DNA of 64,000 nt from Akkermansiaceae bacterium UBA1518. GTDB lineage: Bacteria > Verrucomicrobiota > Verrucomicrobiia > Verrucomicrobiales > Akkermansiaceae. The DNA lies in NCBI GenBank assembly GCA_002323895.1, contig DCQM01000184.1, positions 51,899 to 115,898 of the forward strand. The letters run 5' to 3'. This document shows, one piece after another, positions 53,792-63,914 of this stretch. The notes under the pieces are model-generated. The model searched no databases and was not told the DNA's origin. It was given only the letters and a program-made list of their open reading frames with translations. Every line of letters starts with the position of its first letter. Position 1 is the first letter of the stretch. The position numbers and the translations under genes were made by a program.

Positions 53792-54903
53792 CAACTTTCT
53801 ACTTCGGCTTTATTGAGAGCATTAATAAATTCCCGCAAAAGCCCAAAATCGCGACGGCGATGGCGCAGGATAATTCTTGGCAAGTCGACCAACTCAGGTT
53901 CGCTCTGTTCCTCTTTTAAGGCAGATCCCTGCTCGATCTCACCTGACTTGACTATTACCGCAAACCGTTGATTTAGATCTTCCAAAGCTCCCTCCGATAG
54001 CGCGGTTTGCAAACGCACTACCAGACGTTCACCGACATATCGGTAGGAATGAAAATTGGCATAGAATCCCGTAATCTCACGAATTGCTTCCTCCACATCG
54101 TCCGTGACTTTAAAAAGTGAGAAATCAGATTCAGAAATCAAACCCAATCTCAAAAGGTGCTCTTCCACAAATTGCTTCCATGCTTTCCAATAGGTCCCGC
54201 CCGGTGCATCAAGACAGACAATGGGGTAAAGCTTCGCCTTACCGGTTTGAATCAAGGTCAAGGCTTCTAGGATCTCATCCTGAGTTCCGAACCCGCCCGG
54301 CATCCCAACTCCGGCATCTGCTTCTTTTACGAAGGCCAACTTTCTAGTAAAAAAGTAATTATAGTCGATGAGCTTTGGATCTCCATAGATGAACTCGTTT
54401 GCGGAAGCTTCAAAAGGAAGCGATATATTGAGCCCAAAGCTATGATCGGCAGTCGCCCCTTCATTACCTGCCGCCATAATTCCCGGCCCCGCCCCAGTAA
54501 TTGTCATAAAACCTTCCTCAACCATCCGACGAGAAAACTTAACCGCGGTTTGATATTCCCTCTCCTCTGGCTTGGTCCGGGCCGAGCCAAAGAGTGCAAC
54601 CTTACGATTTCCCCGGAAAGGGCCAAAGATTTCACTCGATTTCTTCATTTCCTTAAGAGCGCGGTTCGCCAATTTAAAGTCAGCCTGATTAGAAGAGCCT
54701 TGAGCCATTCCGACGGCCGTCGAAATCATCTCGGCCAGCAAGCAAAAGTCATCTACTCCCTCCACTGATTTGGCAAGATCAAGAATCCGCGTATCGAGTT
54801 CTTTACTCCCAGTGGAATCGATAAAATTACAAGCTTGGTCGGGAACCATCCCGGCAGTGAGGTCGCGATACAGGGGCGGCTGCCTGTTATGGCTTTTAGA
54901 CAT
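53791..54903 (-). CDS. LOG family protein (cytokinin-activating or nucleotide-binding type)
   Basis: A 370-residue protein, longer than the usual 180-240 residues. The Rossmann core carries VALFGSARTKPEE, TGAGPGIMAAGNEGA and the LOG signature MPGGFGTQDEILEALTLIQTGK. The first 90 and last 110 residues are extensions of unknown role. Short LOG proteins release bases from nucleotide 5'-monophosphates; long forms are less well studied. It is coupled to tlyA. Confidence 0.88.
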   Translation of the reverse strand: MSKSHNRQPPLYRDLTAGMVPDQACNFIDSTGSKELDTRILDLAKSVEGVDDFCLLAEMISTAVGMAQGSSNQADFKLANRALKEMKKSSEIFGPFRGNRKVALFGSARTKPEEREYQTAVKFSRRMVEEGFMTITGAGPGIMAAGNEGATADHSFGLNISLPFEASANEFIYGDPKLIDYNYFFTRKLAFVKEADAGVGMPGGFGTQDEILEALTLIQTGKAKLYPIVCLDAPGGTYWKAWKQFVEEHLLRLGLISESDFSLFKVTDDVEEAIREITGFYANFHSYRYVGERLVVRLQTALSEGALEDLNQRFAVIVKSGEIEQGSALKEEQSEPELVDLPRIILRHRRRDFGLLREFINALNKAEVES

Positions 54904-54983
54904 AATGATTAATCTGGACCGAATCGTTCAATCTGACAAACCTCCACTCTTGAATTTTTCAAAAAACCTTAAACACTCCGCCC

Positions 54984-56045
54984 GTGGCCACCACTAACAC
55001 AGACGACCTCCGCATTGACCGTATCGACCCGCTTATCTCGCCGGCTGTTCTTTCCTACCAACTTCCACTCAGCGAATCAGCAGCACAGCTTGTTGCTTCA
55101 GCCCGCAAAGGAGCTGAGGCAATCCTGAAAGGTGAGGACGACCGACTACTTGTCGTAGTGGGCCCCTGTTCGATCCACGACCCTTCAGCAGCGATTGAAT
55201 ACGCCATGCGTCTGAAGGAAGCTGCTACTCTCTATCAAAAAGACCTTCATATCATTATGCGTGTCTATTTCGAGAAACCCCGAACGACCGTCGGCTGGAA
55301 AGGACTCATCAATGATCCTAACTTAAACGATTCATTTGACATAAACCGGGGCTTACGCACGGCCCGTGAACTACTCCTTCAACTTGCTGAAATGGGAGTT
55401 CCTGCTGGCACCGAGTTTCTTGATGCGATCTCTCCCCAGTATGTCGCCGACCTGATTGCCTGGGGAGCTATCGGAGCCCGTACTACCGAATCCCAAGTCC
55501 ACCGTGAGCTCGCCTCCGGACTCTCAATGCCGGTTGGTTTTAAAAATGGCACTGGCGGCTCAATCCAAATCGCACTTGACGCCATTGGAGCTTCCTCAAA
55601 GCCTCACCACTTCCTTTCTGTCACCAAGCAAGGCGTCTCAGCAATCGTCACCACCACCGGAAACGATGCTTGCCACCTCATCCTCCGCGGAGGCAAGAGC
55701 GGCCAAAATTACACCCGCGATGAAATCGATCCAGTTAGCTCCAAACTCCGCGAGATCGATCTACCCGAGCAGCTGATGGTCGATTGTTCCCATGGCAATT
55801 CAAACAAAGACTACCGAAACCAACCTCGAGTGGCTGCAGACCTTTGCGAACAAATGGCAAACGGAGCCAAAGACATCGCTGCCGTCATGATCGAATCCAA
55901 CATTGTAGAAGGAAACCAGAAGATATCCGACGATATGGTGTATGGACAATCGGTCACCGATGCCTGTATTAACTGGCAAACCACCGAGGAGGTTCTCAAA
56001 GCTTTCGCTAAAGCGGTCCAAGCCCGTCGTTCGAAGAATGACTAA
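54984..56045 (+). CDS. aroG: 3-deoxy-7-phosphoheptulonate synthase (AroG/AroF/AroH type)
   Basis: A 353-residue type I DAHP synthase, the first enzyme of the shikimate pathway. Motifs are VVGPCSIHDPSAAIEYAMRL, MRVYFEKPRTTVGWKGLINDP, GARTTESQVHRELASGLSMPVGFKNGT read in parts, and VDCSHGNSNKDYRNQ, with the metal ligands Cys, His, Glu and Asp. It has a GTG start. The subtype of feedback control is not predictable here. Its end overlaps the next gene by 8 bp. Confidence 0.94.
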   Translation: MATTNTDDLRIDRIDPLISPAVLSYQLPLSESAAQLVASARKGAEAILKGEDDRLLVVVGPCSIHDPSAAIEYAMRLKEAATLYQKDLHIIMRVYFEKPRTTVGWKGLINDPNLNDSFDINRGLRTARELLLQLAEMGVPAGTEFLDAISPQYVADLIAWGAIGARTTESQVHRELASGLSMPVGFKNGTGGSIQIALDAIGASSKPHHFLSVTKQGVSAIVTTTGNDACHLILRGGKSGQNYTRDEIDPVSSKLREIDLPEQLMVDCSHGNSNKDYRNQPRVAADLCEQMANGAKDIAAVMIESNIVEGNQKISDDMVYGQSVTDACINWQTTEEVLKAFAKAVQARRSKND

Positions 56046-56499
56046 GGACACCGTCATCTCCAACCTGCTTCGGCAGATGGAGGAAAACATCGCAATCACC
56101 AGATCAGCCCTCACTGAAACCAGCGAAAACGCGAACGGTGACGAGGCCAAGCCCGAGGGGAAATACGACACGCGCGCGATTGAGGCAGCTTACCTTGCCG
56201 AAGCACAAGCCGCTCAATTAGTGATCGCTGAGGAATCTCTCGCTACCCTCAAGAGATTCGCGCCCAGCCCCTTCGAAATGACAGAGGTGATCGGAGCCGG
56301 AGCACTAGTCGAAGTCGATCAGGAGGGCGAAATTTGCTTTTATCTACTCGCACCGACCGGAGGCGGGCTTATGACGGAATACCTCGGGTGTGACGTCACC
56401 GTGGTCACTCCAGACTCACGACTTTATCAGGATCTCATTGGAAAAAAGATGGGAGACGAATTAGAAAAAACCGCACTCATCATCACAGGAGTCGAGTAA
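56038..56499 (+). CDS. GreA/GreB-like transcription factor-type protein
   Basis: A 153-residue protein from the ATG at 56038. The helical N-terminal half contains KYDTRAIEAAYLAEAQAAQL, like the coiled-coil region of GreA-type factors. The C-terminal half contains GALVEVDQEGEICFYLLAPTG and PDSRLYQDLIGKKMGDEL, like the FKBP-type domain that binds RNA polymerase. The acidic tip residues of GreA are not clear. It overlaps the aroG stop by 8 bp, so it is coupled to it. Confidence 0.7.
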   Translation: MTKDTVISNLLRQMEENIAITRSALTETSENANGDEAKPEGKYDTRAIEAAYLAEAQAAQLVIAEESLATLKRFAPSPFEMTEVIGAGALVEVDQEGEICFYLLAPTGGGLMTEYLGCDVTVVTPDSRLYQDLIGKKMGDELEKTALIITGVE

Positions 56500-56597
56500 C
56501 ACCCTAAATCACTTGTTTCCCCAGTGTTTTTCAACTTGGCAAGATAGGACTGAGTTCCTATCAGCAGGCAGCACACCTTGATCAGATCTTTGATCTT

Positions 56598-57620
56598 ATG
56601 AGAATCTTTAACCTCCGATGCAGAATCTTCCTGATTCTCTTTTTAGTAATCCTTTCGGCCTCCGCCGCAAAGGTCAGCTGGCAAATTAAAGAGTATCGTA
56701 ACCACAAGTATGTTCCTCTTTCACAGGTCAAAGATTTTTACAATCTCACCAGCATGACCAAGTCGGGAAGCTACATTATCCTGAAAAACTCCGACGTAGA
56801 GCTCAAGTTCCGAGCGGGGGGCCAGGAGGTCCTGATGAACAACGTGAAATTTATTTTCAGCCACGCTGTGATCTCTCTTGGTTCTTATCATATTTCAATC
56901 ATGGACCTCAAGAAGGTGATTGACCCAGTCCTCCGGCCTTTCAAAATTAAGGCCGCGAAAGGTTTTGATACCGTCATCATCGATCCCGGACACGGTGGAA
57001 AAGATCCTGGTGCCGTCAATTCGCTGGGGACCGAGGCCGGTTACAATCTGAAGATTTCCAAGCTTTTACAAGACAACCTTAGGAAACGTGGCTTCAAAGT
57101 TGTCATGACTCGTAGTACCGACGTTTTCCTAACTCTTCAGGAACGAGTCAAACTTGCCAATCTCTACAGGGACGCAATTTTTATAAGCATTCACTTCAAT
57201 TCCGTAGGCTCACGTGCTCGCTCGCAGGCGCGCGGAATTGAAACCTTCACTCTTTCTCCAGTCGGGGTTGCCCACTATGGGCGTGGAGCGCAAGCTTCGG
57301 ATAATATCGAGCGAATGGGAAATGCCCAAGACTCGGCAAATATAGCTCTCGCAACCGCCGTCCACTGGAGCAGTATCCAGCTTCTCGCTCGAGCTAAACT
57401 AGAAGTCCCCGATCGCGGGATTCGTCGGGCCCGTTACAGTGTTCTAACCGGCGTCAAACACCCTGCCATCCTCTTCGAAGGAGGCTTCATGAGCCACCCA
57501 AAAGAGAAATACTTAATAAACAACCCAACCTACCAACGTACTCTCGCTAAGTCGATGTGCGAAGCCATCGTCTTCTACCGGAAGGCCACAATGCAGAAGA
57601 TTGGGACCACGAAGCGCTAA
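56598..57620 (+). CDS. N-acetylmuramoyl-L-alanine amidase (Amidase_3), second copy
   Basis: A 340-residue exported peptidoglycan amidase. A signal peptide (about 1-24) is followed by a stalk-like domain of the Cu-amine-oxidase-N type (about 30-115; YVPLSQVKDFY). The catalytic domain (about 125-335) has DPGHGGKDPGAV, GTEAGYNLK and ISIHFNS as zinc motifs and ILFEGGFMSHPKE with the catalytic Glu. An extra AQASDNIERMGNAQDSAN segment interrupts the domain. It lacks the LysM of the copy at 2.9 kb. Confidence 0.93.
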   Translation: MRIFNLRCRIFLILFLVILSASAAKVSWQIKEYRNHKYVPLSQVKDFYNLTSMTKSGSYIILKNSDVELKFRAGGQEVLMNNVKFIFSHAVISLGSYHISIMDLKKVIDPVLRPFKIKAAKGFDTVIIDPGHGGKDPGAVNSLGTEAGYNLKISKLLQDNLRKRGFKVVMTRSTDVFLTLQERVKLANLYRDAIFISIHFNSVGSRARSQARGIETFTLSPVGVAHYGRGAQASDNIERMGNAQDSANIALATAVHWSSIQLLARAKLEVPDRGIRRARYSVLTGVKHPAILFEGGFMSHPKEKYLINNPTYQRTLAKSMCEAIVFYRKATMQKIGTTKR

Positions 57621-57647
57621 TCGGGTTCACGCTCAAGATTGAAAAAG

Positions 57648-57672
57648 AAAGGGGCCGATCACCCCCTTTTTT
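57648..57672 (+). terminator. Rho-independent terminator after the second amidase gene
   Basis: AAAGGGG (57648-57654) pairs with CCCCTTT (57663-57669) over an 8-nt loop and is followed by three more T. It separates the amidase gene from the LTD/CotH gene. Confidence 0.75.
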
Positions 57673-57720
57673 ATTTATCCGATTCCGTCGGGGGCTACGA
57701 TTCGGCCAACAGCCTATTTT

Positions 57721-60700
57721 ATGAATGCTACACACACTTTTATTGCAATCATCGTTGCCACCGCTGGATCGCTCCTAAGCAAAGGATCGGTCATCATTAA
57801 CGAATTCATGGCGGGAAATGATACTACAGTTGCTCCCAATTCCGTCCCAGGACGTTTCGATGACTGGATTGAGCTTCATAATACGGGCGGCGGCGCACAA
57901 GATATGGGGGGATGGCTTCTGACCAACAACCCGAATGGTTCCAACGCATGGATTTTCCCAGCCGGAACGATTGTCCCAGCTAACGGCTACCTGATTATCT
58001 TTGCATCTGGCGACGATACTCCCGACAGCAAACGTAATCTTCACACCAATTTCAAACTAGCCAAGAGCGGAGAATACCTTGCCCTAATGGCGCCCGATGA
58101 GTCAATAAGCTCAGAATTTGGACCAGCGGGCAGTTCGTATCCTAGTCAATCGGATAATATTTCGTATGGAGTTCATCCAGTCACTAATAAGATTGTCTTC
58201 TTCGAAAATCCAACTCCGGGCGCAAAAAATGACGTAGACGGCATCGCACGTGTTGCTCCACTCGAGGTTTCTCCGACTCGTGGCCTTTATCAAAGCGTCC
58301 AGCAAATCACCCTCTCAACTGCAACTCCTAGTGCTACCATCTACTATACTACCGATGGATCATCTCCGCTTACGAATAACGGAAGTCCCAGTGCTAACGC
58401 AACCGCTTACACAAACCCCATTCGCATAAGTAAAACTACGGTCATCCGTTCAGCTGCAACCGCAAATAACTTTACGCCCAGCCCTTGGGAAGCACACACC
58501 TACCTCCTTCTTGATATCGATAATGCCAAGGCAAATGGAACTGATTCGAATGGCCTCAACAATCCGATTCTCCAGCAAACCCGTCCCGCCGGCTATGGCA
58601 CGTTTCCATCGGGAGATTACAATATGGATACGCGAATCACTCGCTCAACCGCACCCTCGCCAGGCCACAACGGACTCACAATCGCACAAGCAATGCTGCA
58701 AGGCTTCAAAGAGACACCTTCTATCTCTATTTCGATGCCCGCTGCGGACTTCGTAAATCTCTACTCCAATTCCACATCACAAGGGCTGGAGCGAGGCTGT
58801 TCCGCTGAATTTATACCAGCTGAGAACGATTCACGACCTGCCTTCCAAGAACACTGCGGGCTCAAGGTTCAGGGCGGAGCCAGCCGTAATCCAAGCTCAT
58901 CCCCTAAGCACTCACTTTCCTTCCGATTTCGCACGGAATATGGCGCTGGTCGCCTTGGACAAGTTCTTTTCCCCGAAGTAAATATCGAAAACTTCAATTC
59001 TATCGCTCTGCGCGCAGGCTATAACAATTCTTGGATTCATCGGGATTCTGGGCAACGGAGCCGCGGCTCTATGATTCGAGACCAATGGATGCGTGAAAGC
59101 CTTCGCGATATGGGCAACCAAGATGCTGGTGCCGGATTCCTAGCTCACTTATTCGTGAACGGACTTTACTGGGGGCTCCACAATGTTGCCGAACGACAAG
59201 ATAACGCCCATTATGCCAACTACGATGGAGGCGACAGTGATCTCATTGACGCTCGGAACGGAGGAACCTTTGTCGAAGGAAACTCTACTGCTTGGAATGC
59301 CATGCGCTCGGTCGTCAACACTCGCAACTGGAAGAACATTCAACAAGTGCTCGACGTTGACAACTATATCGACTTCCAGATCATCCAAATTTTCGGAGGA
59401 AACCAAGATCTGAAATTTGATGGAAACTGGCGTGCTGCCGGAGGAGGCCCATATTCTACTCCAACCGAAATGCGCCCATGGAAGCTCTATTCTTGGGACG
59501 GGGAACGAGTTCTCGAGAACCCCTCTTCTAGCTCAAATCCGCGTGATATTGTTCGTATTCAATCAAGCCTGCAAGCAATCCCAGAATATCGCCAACGCTT
59601 TGCTGACCGTGCACACATGCACCTTACCGGAGATGGAGCTCTTACTCCTGAAAAAACAAGAGCTCGCTGGGAAAAATATGCGACAACCATCGATAAGGCG
59701 ATCATTGCCGAAGCCGCCCGCTGGGGCGACCACCGCCGCTCCACGGCATACGATCGTGACGAATGGTTAACGGAACAAAATCGGCTCTACAATTCCTATT
59801 TCCCGGTTCGAACTAACAACGTCATTAGGCAACTCAAAAGATCTAATTTATACCCTGCATTACAATCTCCTAATTTTGCCATCAACGGACAAACATCCGG
59901 AGGTGGATTTGCAGGAGGCAACAATCAACTAACTCTCAACGGAGAGACTGGAACCATCTACTACACCCTTGACGGAACAGATCCTCTCCGCTCAGACGGG
60001 ACAATTTCTCCAAAAGCGATTCCAATCTTCTCCGGCGTGGCGACCGAATTAGTCTTTCCATTTGAGTCAGACCAATGGCGTTACCAAGCCTCCTCGGTTG
60101 CACTTTCCTCAAGCAATGTTGTGAGAACAAATCCCGCTTCGGGATACAACTCAAACGATTGGAAACACCCTCAATTTGACGACAGCTCTTGGGAAGAAGG
60201 TCAGGGTTTGATCGGAGGACGCACCGCAACCTCAATCAATGCCGCTCGTGCAAATACAATTCTGGATATTGGACCGTTCGGTAATGGTTACCCCACTGTC
60301 TACTTCCGCAAAAGTTTTGAAGTGATTGATGCTGCCGATGTGACCTCACTCACTTTATCAACAATCATGGACGATGGACTGATTGTTTATCTTAATGGGA
60401 AAGAAATGTTTCGAGAAAACATGAAAGCCGGAGCTGTAACCTACAGCGATTTTGCAGCCCGTAGTTCTAACGAAAACGAGAGTTTTGAAACCGAATTTTC
60501 AATAGCTCCAGGCGATCTTCTCGAGGGAACAAATACCCTCTCGATTGAACTTCATAATTCTAGCGCCAACAGTAGCGACTTAGGAATCGATGTCGCCCTT
60601 TCTCTTTCACGCCCAGCCGGGAAGCCCATCATCAACCTGCAAGAATCAGCGCTTATCACGGCACGTTTAAAAATTGAAGATGAATGGTCTGCCCCCATTT

Positions 60701-62757
60701 CCGGAACCTTCCTTTTGGAACAACCAGCAAACGCTACGAACCTCGTCATTAGCGAGATCAACTACCACCCGCGGGAAGCCTCTCTCCTTGAGAAACTCGA
60801 CGCTGCGCCCCTCGATCTAGAAAACAAGGATCTCTTTGAATATGTCGAACTCACCAACACCGGAGCAACCGCAATTAATCTTGCCGATCTCTCCTTCACG
60901 GAAGGAATCTCACTTTCCCTCTCCCCCTACCCACTTGCTCCTGGCGGACGAGCACTCGTCGTGCGGGATCGGATCGCTTTTCTGGAGCGATATGGCCAAG
61001 ACCTTTCCAATCTGATCGCGGGAACCTTTGTTGGCTCGCTTGATAACAATGGTGAAACCCTCACCCTCCTAGATAGCGCGGGAAACTTAATCAGCTCTTT
61101 TCGCTTTGATGATTCAGACTCCTGGCCAGCGCGCCCCGACGGTGATGGCTCATCATTGGAGCTCCGTGACCTTACCAGCGATCTTTCCAATCCCGATAGC
61201 TGGGTTCCTAGCGTAGCCTTCCACGGCTCCCCGGGGACTAACGGCTCGATTGCCGATCGAAGAGTGGTCATCAACGAAGTCAGATCAGCTGACCCCGGCT
61301 TGGACTTCATCGAACTGCACAACACCACTGCCTCACCTCTCGAGATCGGAGGATGGTTTCTCTCAGACTCCAAGAGGGTTTATCGTTCATATGAACTTCC
61401 CCAGAAGACACTCGGAGGACTCGACTATTTTGTCATCGAGGAAAGTCAATTTAACACTCCCCCAGCAAATCTAATTACCAACTATACGGGAGTCGCGGGC
61501 TCAAGTCCAACCACGGTAAAAAGCAGTACTCACGGATTATTAACCGGAGATCTTATCACGATTGATGGTTACAATGGCTTTTCCAAATTTAATGATAGCT
61601 TCGAAGTGGTAGTTATTGATCAAGACAGCTTCATGATCGACGCCACATTCCTCGACAACACTGCCATCAAAGGAAATTGGCAAACCGGCCGCCCTTTTGG
61701 TCTCAATAGCGGGGGAAATGGCGACGACATCTGGCTCGTCGAAACCGACAGCTCGGGTCACCCAATCAGCTTTGTCGACAAAGTTAAATTCGCAGCGGCG
61801 GCTCCTGGAACCACCCTCGGACGTTGGCCAGATGGTATGGGGACTGGCACGCTCTTCACGATGACAGCTCGCACACCCGAGAATCCAAATAGTGGGCCAG
61901 CCCTCGGGCCAGTCCTTATCTCCGAAATTCACTACGCTCCAAACAGTTCCGATTCTCACGAATTTGTCGAACTCACTAACATCGGAGACACTACAGTCTC
62001 ACTTGAATTCTGGAAGCTCAGGGGAGGTCTCGATTTCGACTTCAATTCTTCTCACCGCATCGCCGCAGGCGCATCAATCGTCATCGTCACTTTTGATCCT
62101 CAAATTGATATCGCCCAAACTATTAATTTCCGAGAGACCTTTGGGATTACGCCCTCAGTCACCTTAATTGGACCTGCAAACGACGGCCCGCTCAATAATT
62201 CGAACGGGACAGTGCGACTGCAAAAAGGCCTCGACGACGATGGCTCGGATCAGGTTACGACCGATGTCGTTCGCTATCAATCAACTCTTCCTTGGCCTGT
62301 TGCGACTGGGGGCTCCTCACTAACGCGTAATGGAGCAATTGACTTTGGAAATTTCTCGAGCTCATGGAATGCTGCAAAGCCTACACCTGGACGAACTCTT
62401 GAAACCGAAAGCTACCAAAACTGGGCCTTAGAGAATGGTGTTGGTATCGAAGATCTAGATCCAGACGGCGATTCCCTCTCAAACCTTCTCGAATTTGCGC
62501 TTGGAACCGATCCAAATTCTCCTGATGAGCTCGCTTCTCTCGTCCAGATCGGCCTCGATGGAACGGTTAGCTTCACCAGACAGATTGATCACAGCGGAGT
62601 AACTCTTGAATTCCAAACGTCTACCGACCTCAAAATGTGGTCAACGAGAGAAACTGTTGTTAGCGCATTATCAGGATCGATCCAAACAAGGCGATTCAAC
62701 TTCAACCTATCGGACACTAGCAAGATGTTCTGGCGTCTTCGGGCTCTCTCATTCTAG
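57721..62757 (+). CDS. Giant secreted lamin-tail-domain/CotH protein
   Basis: A 1678-residue secreted protein. A signal peptide (about 1-20) is followed by LTD 1 (about 22-150; VIINEFMAGND). Next come a chitobiase-C-like domain (about 185-260; TPSATIYYTTDGSSPLT), a CotH-kinase-like domain (about 335-620; SIALRAGYNNSWIHRDSG, HNVAERQD), a second chitobiase-like domain, a beta-sandwich (DDSSWEEGQGLIGG), and LTDs 2 to 4 beginning LVISEINYHP, VVINEVRS and VLISEIHYAP. A Ca-binding-type DPDGDSLSNLLEFALGTDP and a final strand-rich domain follow. This design is typical of PVC bacteria. Some CotH proteins are protein kinases; the function here is unknown but likely cell-surface. Confidence 0.9.
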   Translation: MNATHTFIAIIVATAGSLLSKGSVIINEFMAGNDTTVAPNSVPGRFDDWIELHNTGGGAQDMGGWLLTNNPNGSNAWIFPAGTIVPANGYLIIFASGDDTPDSKRNLHTNFKLAKSGEYLALMAPDESISSEFGPAGSSYPSQSDNISYGVHPVTNKIVFFENPTPGAKNDVDGIARVAPLEVSPTRGLYQSVQQITLSTATPSATIYYTTDGSSPLTNNGSPSANATAYTNPIRISKTTVIRSAATANNFTPSPWEAHTYLLLDIDNAKANGTDSNGLNNPILQQTRPAGYGTFPSGDYNMDTRITRSTAPSPGHNGLTIAQAMLQGFKETPSISISMPAADFVNLYSNSTSQGLERGCSAEFIPAENDSRPAFQEHCGLKVQGGASRNPSSSPKHSLSFRFRTEYGAGRLGQVLFPEVNIENFNSIALRAGYNNSWIHRDSGQRSRGSMIRDQWMRESLRDMGNQDAGAGFLAHLFVNGLYWGLHNVAERQDNAHYANYDGGDSDLIDARNGGTFVEGNSTAWNAMRSVVNTRNWKNIQQVLDVDNYIDFQIIQIFGGNQDLKFDGNWRAAGGGPYSTPTEMRPWKLYSWDGERVLENPSSSSNPRDIVRIQSSLQAIPEYRQRFADRAHMHLTGDGALTPEKTRARWEKYATTIDKAIIAEAARWGDHRRSTAYDRDEWLTEQNRLYNSYFPVRTNNVIRQLKRSNLYPALQSPNFAINGQTSGGGFAGGNNQLTLNGETGTIYYTLDGTDPLRSDGTISPKAIPIFSGVATELVFPFESDQWRYQASSVALSSSNVVRTNPASGYNSNDWKHPQFDDSSWEEGQGLIGGRTATSINAARANTILDIGPFGNGYPTVYFRKSFEVIDAADVTSLTLSTIMDDGLIVYLNGKEMFRENMKAGAVTYSDFAARSSNENESFETEFSIAPGDLLEGTNTLSIELHNSSANSSDLGIDVALSLSRPAGKPIINLQESALITARLKIEDEWSAPISGTFLLEQPANATNLVISEINYHPREASLLEKLDAAPLDLENKDLFEYVELTNTGATAINLADLSFTEGISLSLSPYPLAPGGRALVVRDRIAFLERYGQDLSNLIAGTFVGSLDNNGETLTLLDSAGNLISSFRFDDSDSWPARPDGDGSSLELRDLTSDLSNPDSWVPSVAFHGSPGTNGSIADRRVVINEVRSADPGLDFIELHNTTASPLEIGGWFLSDSKRVYRSYELPQKTLGGLDYFVIEESQFNTPPANLITNYTGVAGSSPTTVKSSTHGLLTGDLITIDGYNGFSKFNDSFEVVVIDQDSFMIDATFLDNTAIKGNWQTGRPFGLNSGGNGDDIWLVETDSSGHPISFVDKVKFAAAAPGTTLGRWPDGMGTGTLFTMTARTPENPNSGPALGPVLISEIHYAPNSSDSHEFVELTNIGDTTVSLEFWKLRGGLDFDFNSSHRIAAGASIVIVTFDPQIDIAQTINFRETFGITPSVTLIGPANDGPLNNSNGTVRLQKGLDDDGSDQVTTDVVRYQSTLPWPVATGGSSLTRNGAIDFGNFSSSWNAAKPTPGRTLETESYQNWALENGVGIEDLDPDGDSLSNLLEFALGTDPNSPDELASLVQIGLDGTVSFTRQIDHSGVTLEFQTSTDLKMWSTRETVVSALSGSIQTRRFNFNLSDTSKMFWRLRALSF

Positions 62758-62870
62758 ACGATTTCAAGCCGACCCACCAAGACGCCTTATGGGCCTCCCT
62801 CGGGAGGAGGATAAGTAAAGACAATCTTGCCAGATATGGATCCATGGTTTCAACTTCTCAGCATAACACT

Positions 62871-63914
62871 ATGAGATTTGGAATCATTGGAGCTGGAATG
62901 ATCGGGCATTTCCACGCCAAAGCAATTACCGCCATGACCGGGGGCACTCTCCACTCGGTTTTTGATCTTCGACAGGAGGCCGCAGATAAACTCGCTCACG
63001 AATATGGAGCGAAGGCTTTTTCTAATATCGCGGAATTCCTTGCCGACCCCGGACTGGAAATCGTGACTGTCGGCACCCCCAGCGGCGCGCATCTTGACCC
63101 GACCTTGGCAGCACTCAAGGCTGGGAAACACGCCATCGTCGAAAAGCCACTTGAGATTACGATTCCCCGGATTGACGAATTAATGTCAGCCGCCGAAGAA
63201 AATGGCAAAACCCTTGCTGCAGTCCTAAATCGAAGATTCCACCCCGGAATGAATGCCTTCAAAAAAGCAGCCGACGAAGGCCGCTTCGGTATCCTCGCTT
63301 CGGCTTCAGCGTATATTAAGTGGTATCGTGACCAAGCTTACTACGATTCCGCAGGTTGGCGCGGAACCTGGGCCCTTGACGGAGGTGGAGCCCTCATGAA
63401 CCAATCTATTCACACTGTCGACGCTCTCATCTACCTCGCAGGCCCCGTTAAAAGCGTTCAAGCTACAACAGTTTGCCTTGCTCATGAGCGGATCGAAGTC
63501 GAGGACCACTGCGTCGCCATTATTGAATTCGAGAATGGCGCGCGCGGAGTCATCGAAGCCTCAACCTGTACCTGGTCAAAGGACGGACACCCTGCCCGAG
63601 TCCAACTCGCTGGAACCGACGGATCGGCCTTCCTTGCCGACGAAGTCTTTGAAATTTGGGACTTCCGCGAGGAGAGGCCTGAGGATGCTGAAATTAAAAG
63701 CACCCTTATGAAGGGACAGGAAGCCGGCCTTGGGGCAAATGATCCTACTGCCATCAACTTCTACCAACACCAACGAAACTTCGAAGAAGTAGTCGCGGCC
63801 ATCAACGAAGGCCGGCAGCCATCAACTTCAGCAACCGAAGCCCGAAAATCAGTTGAAGTAATTACCGCTATTTATGAGAGCGCTCAAAATGATGGAAAGA
63901 AAATCTTCCTTTAG
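62871..63914 (+). CDS. Gfo/Idh/MocA family NAD(P)-dependent oxidoreductase
   Basis: A 347-residue dehydrogenase from the ATG at 62871 (an upstream in-frame ATG at 62844 is less likely). The nucleotide motif is FGIIGAGMIGHFHAKAI, and the substrate-side motif is KHAIVEKPLEIT with the catalytic-type Lys-Pro. GWRGTWALDGGGALMNQSIHTVDAL is the conserved C-terminal-domain segment. Such enzymes act on sugars, inositol or their derivatives. The substrate is unknown. Confidence 0.92.
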   Translation: MRFGIIGAGMIGHFHAKAITAMTGGTLHSVFDLRQEAADKLAHEYGAKAFSNIAEFLADPGLEIVTVGTPSGAHLDPTLAALKAGKHAIVEKPLEITIPRIDELMSAAEENGKTLAAVLNRRFHPGMNAFKKAADEGRFGILASASAYIKWYRDQAYYDSAGWRGTWALDGGGALMNQSIHTVDALIYLAGPVKSVQATTVCLAHERIEVEDHCVAIIEFENGARGVIEASTCTWSKDGHPARVQLAGTDGSAFLADEVFEIWDFREERPEDAEIKSTLMKGQEAGLGANDPTAINFYQHQRNFEEVVAAINEGRQPSTSATEARKSVEVITAIYESAQNDGKKIFL

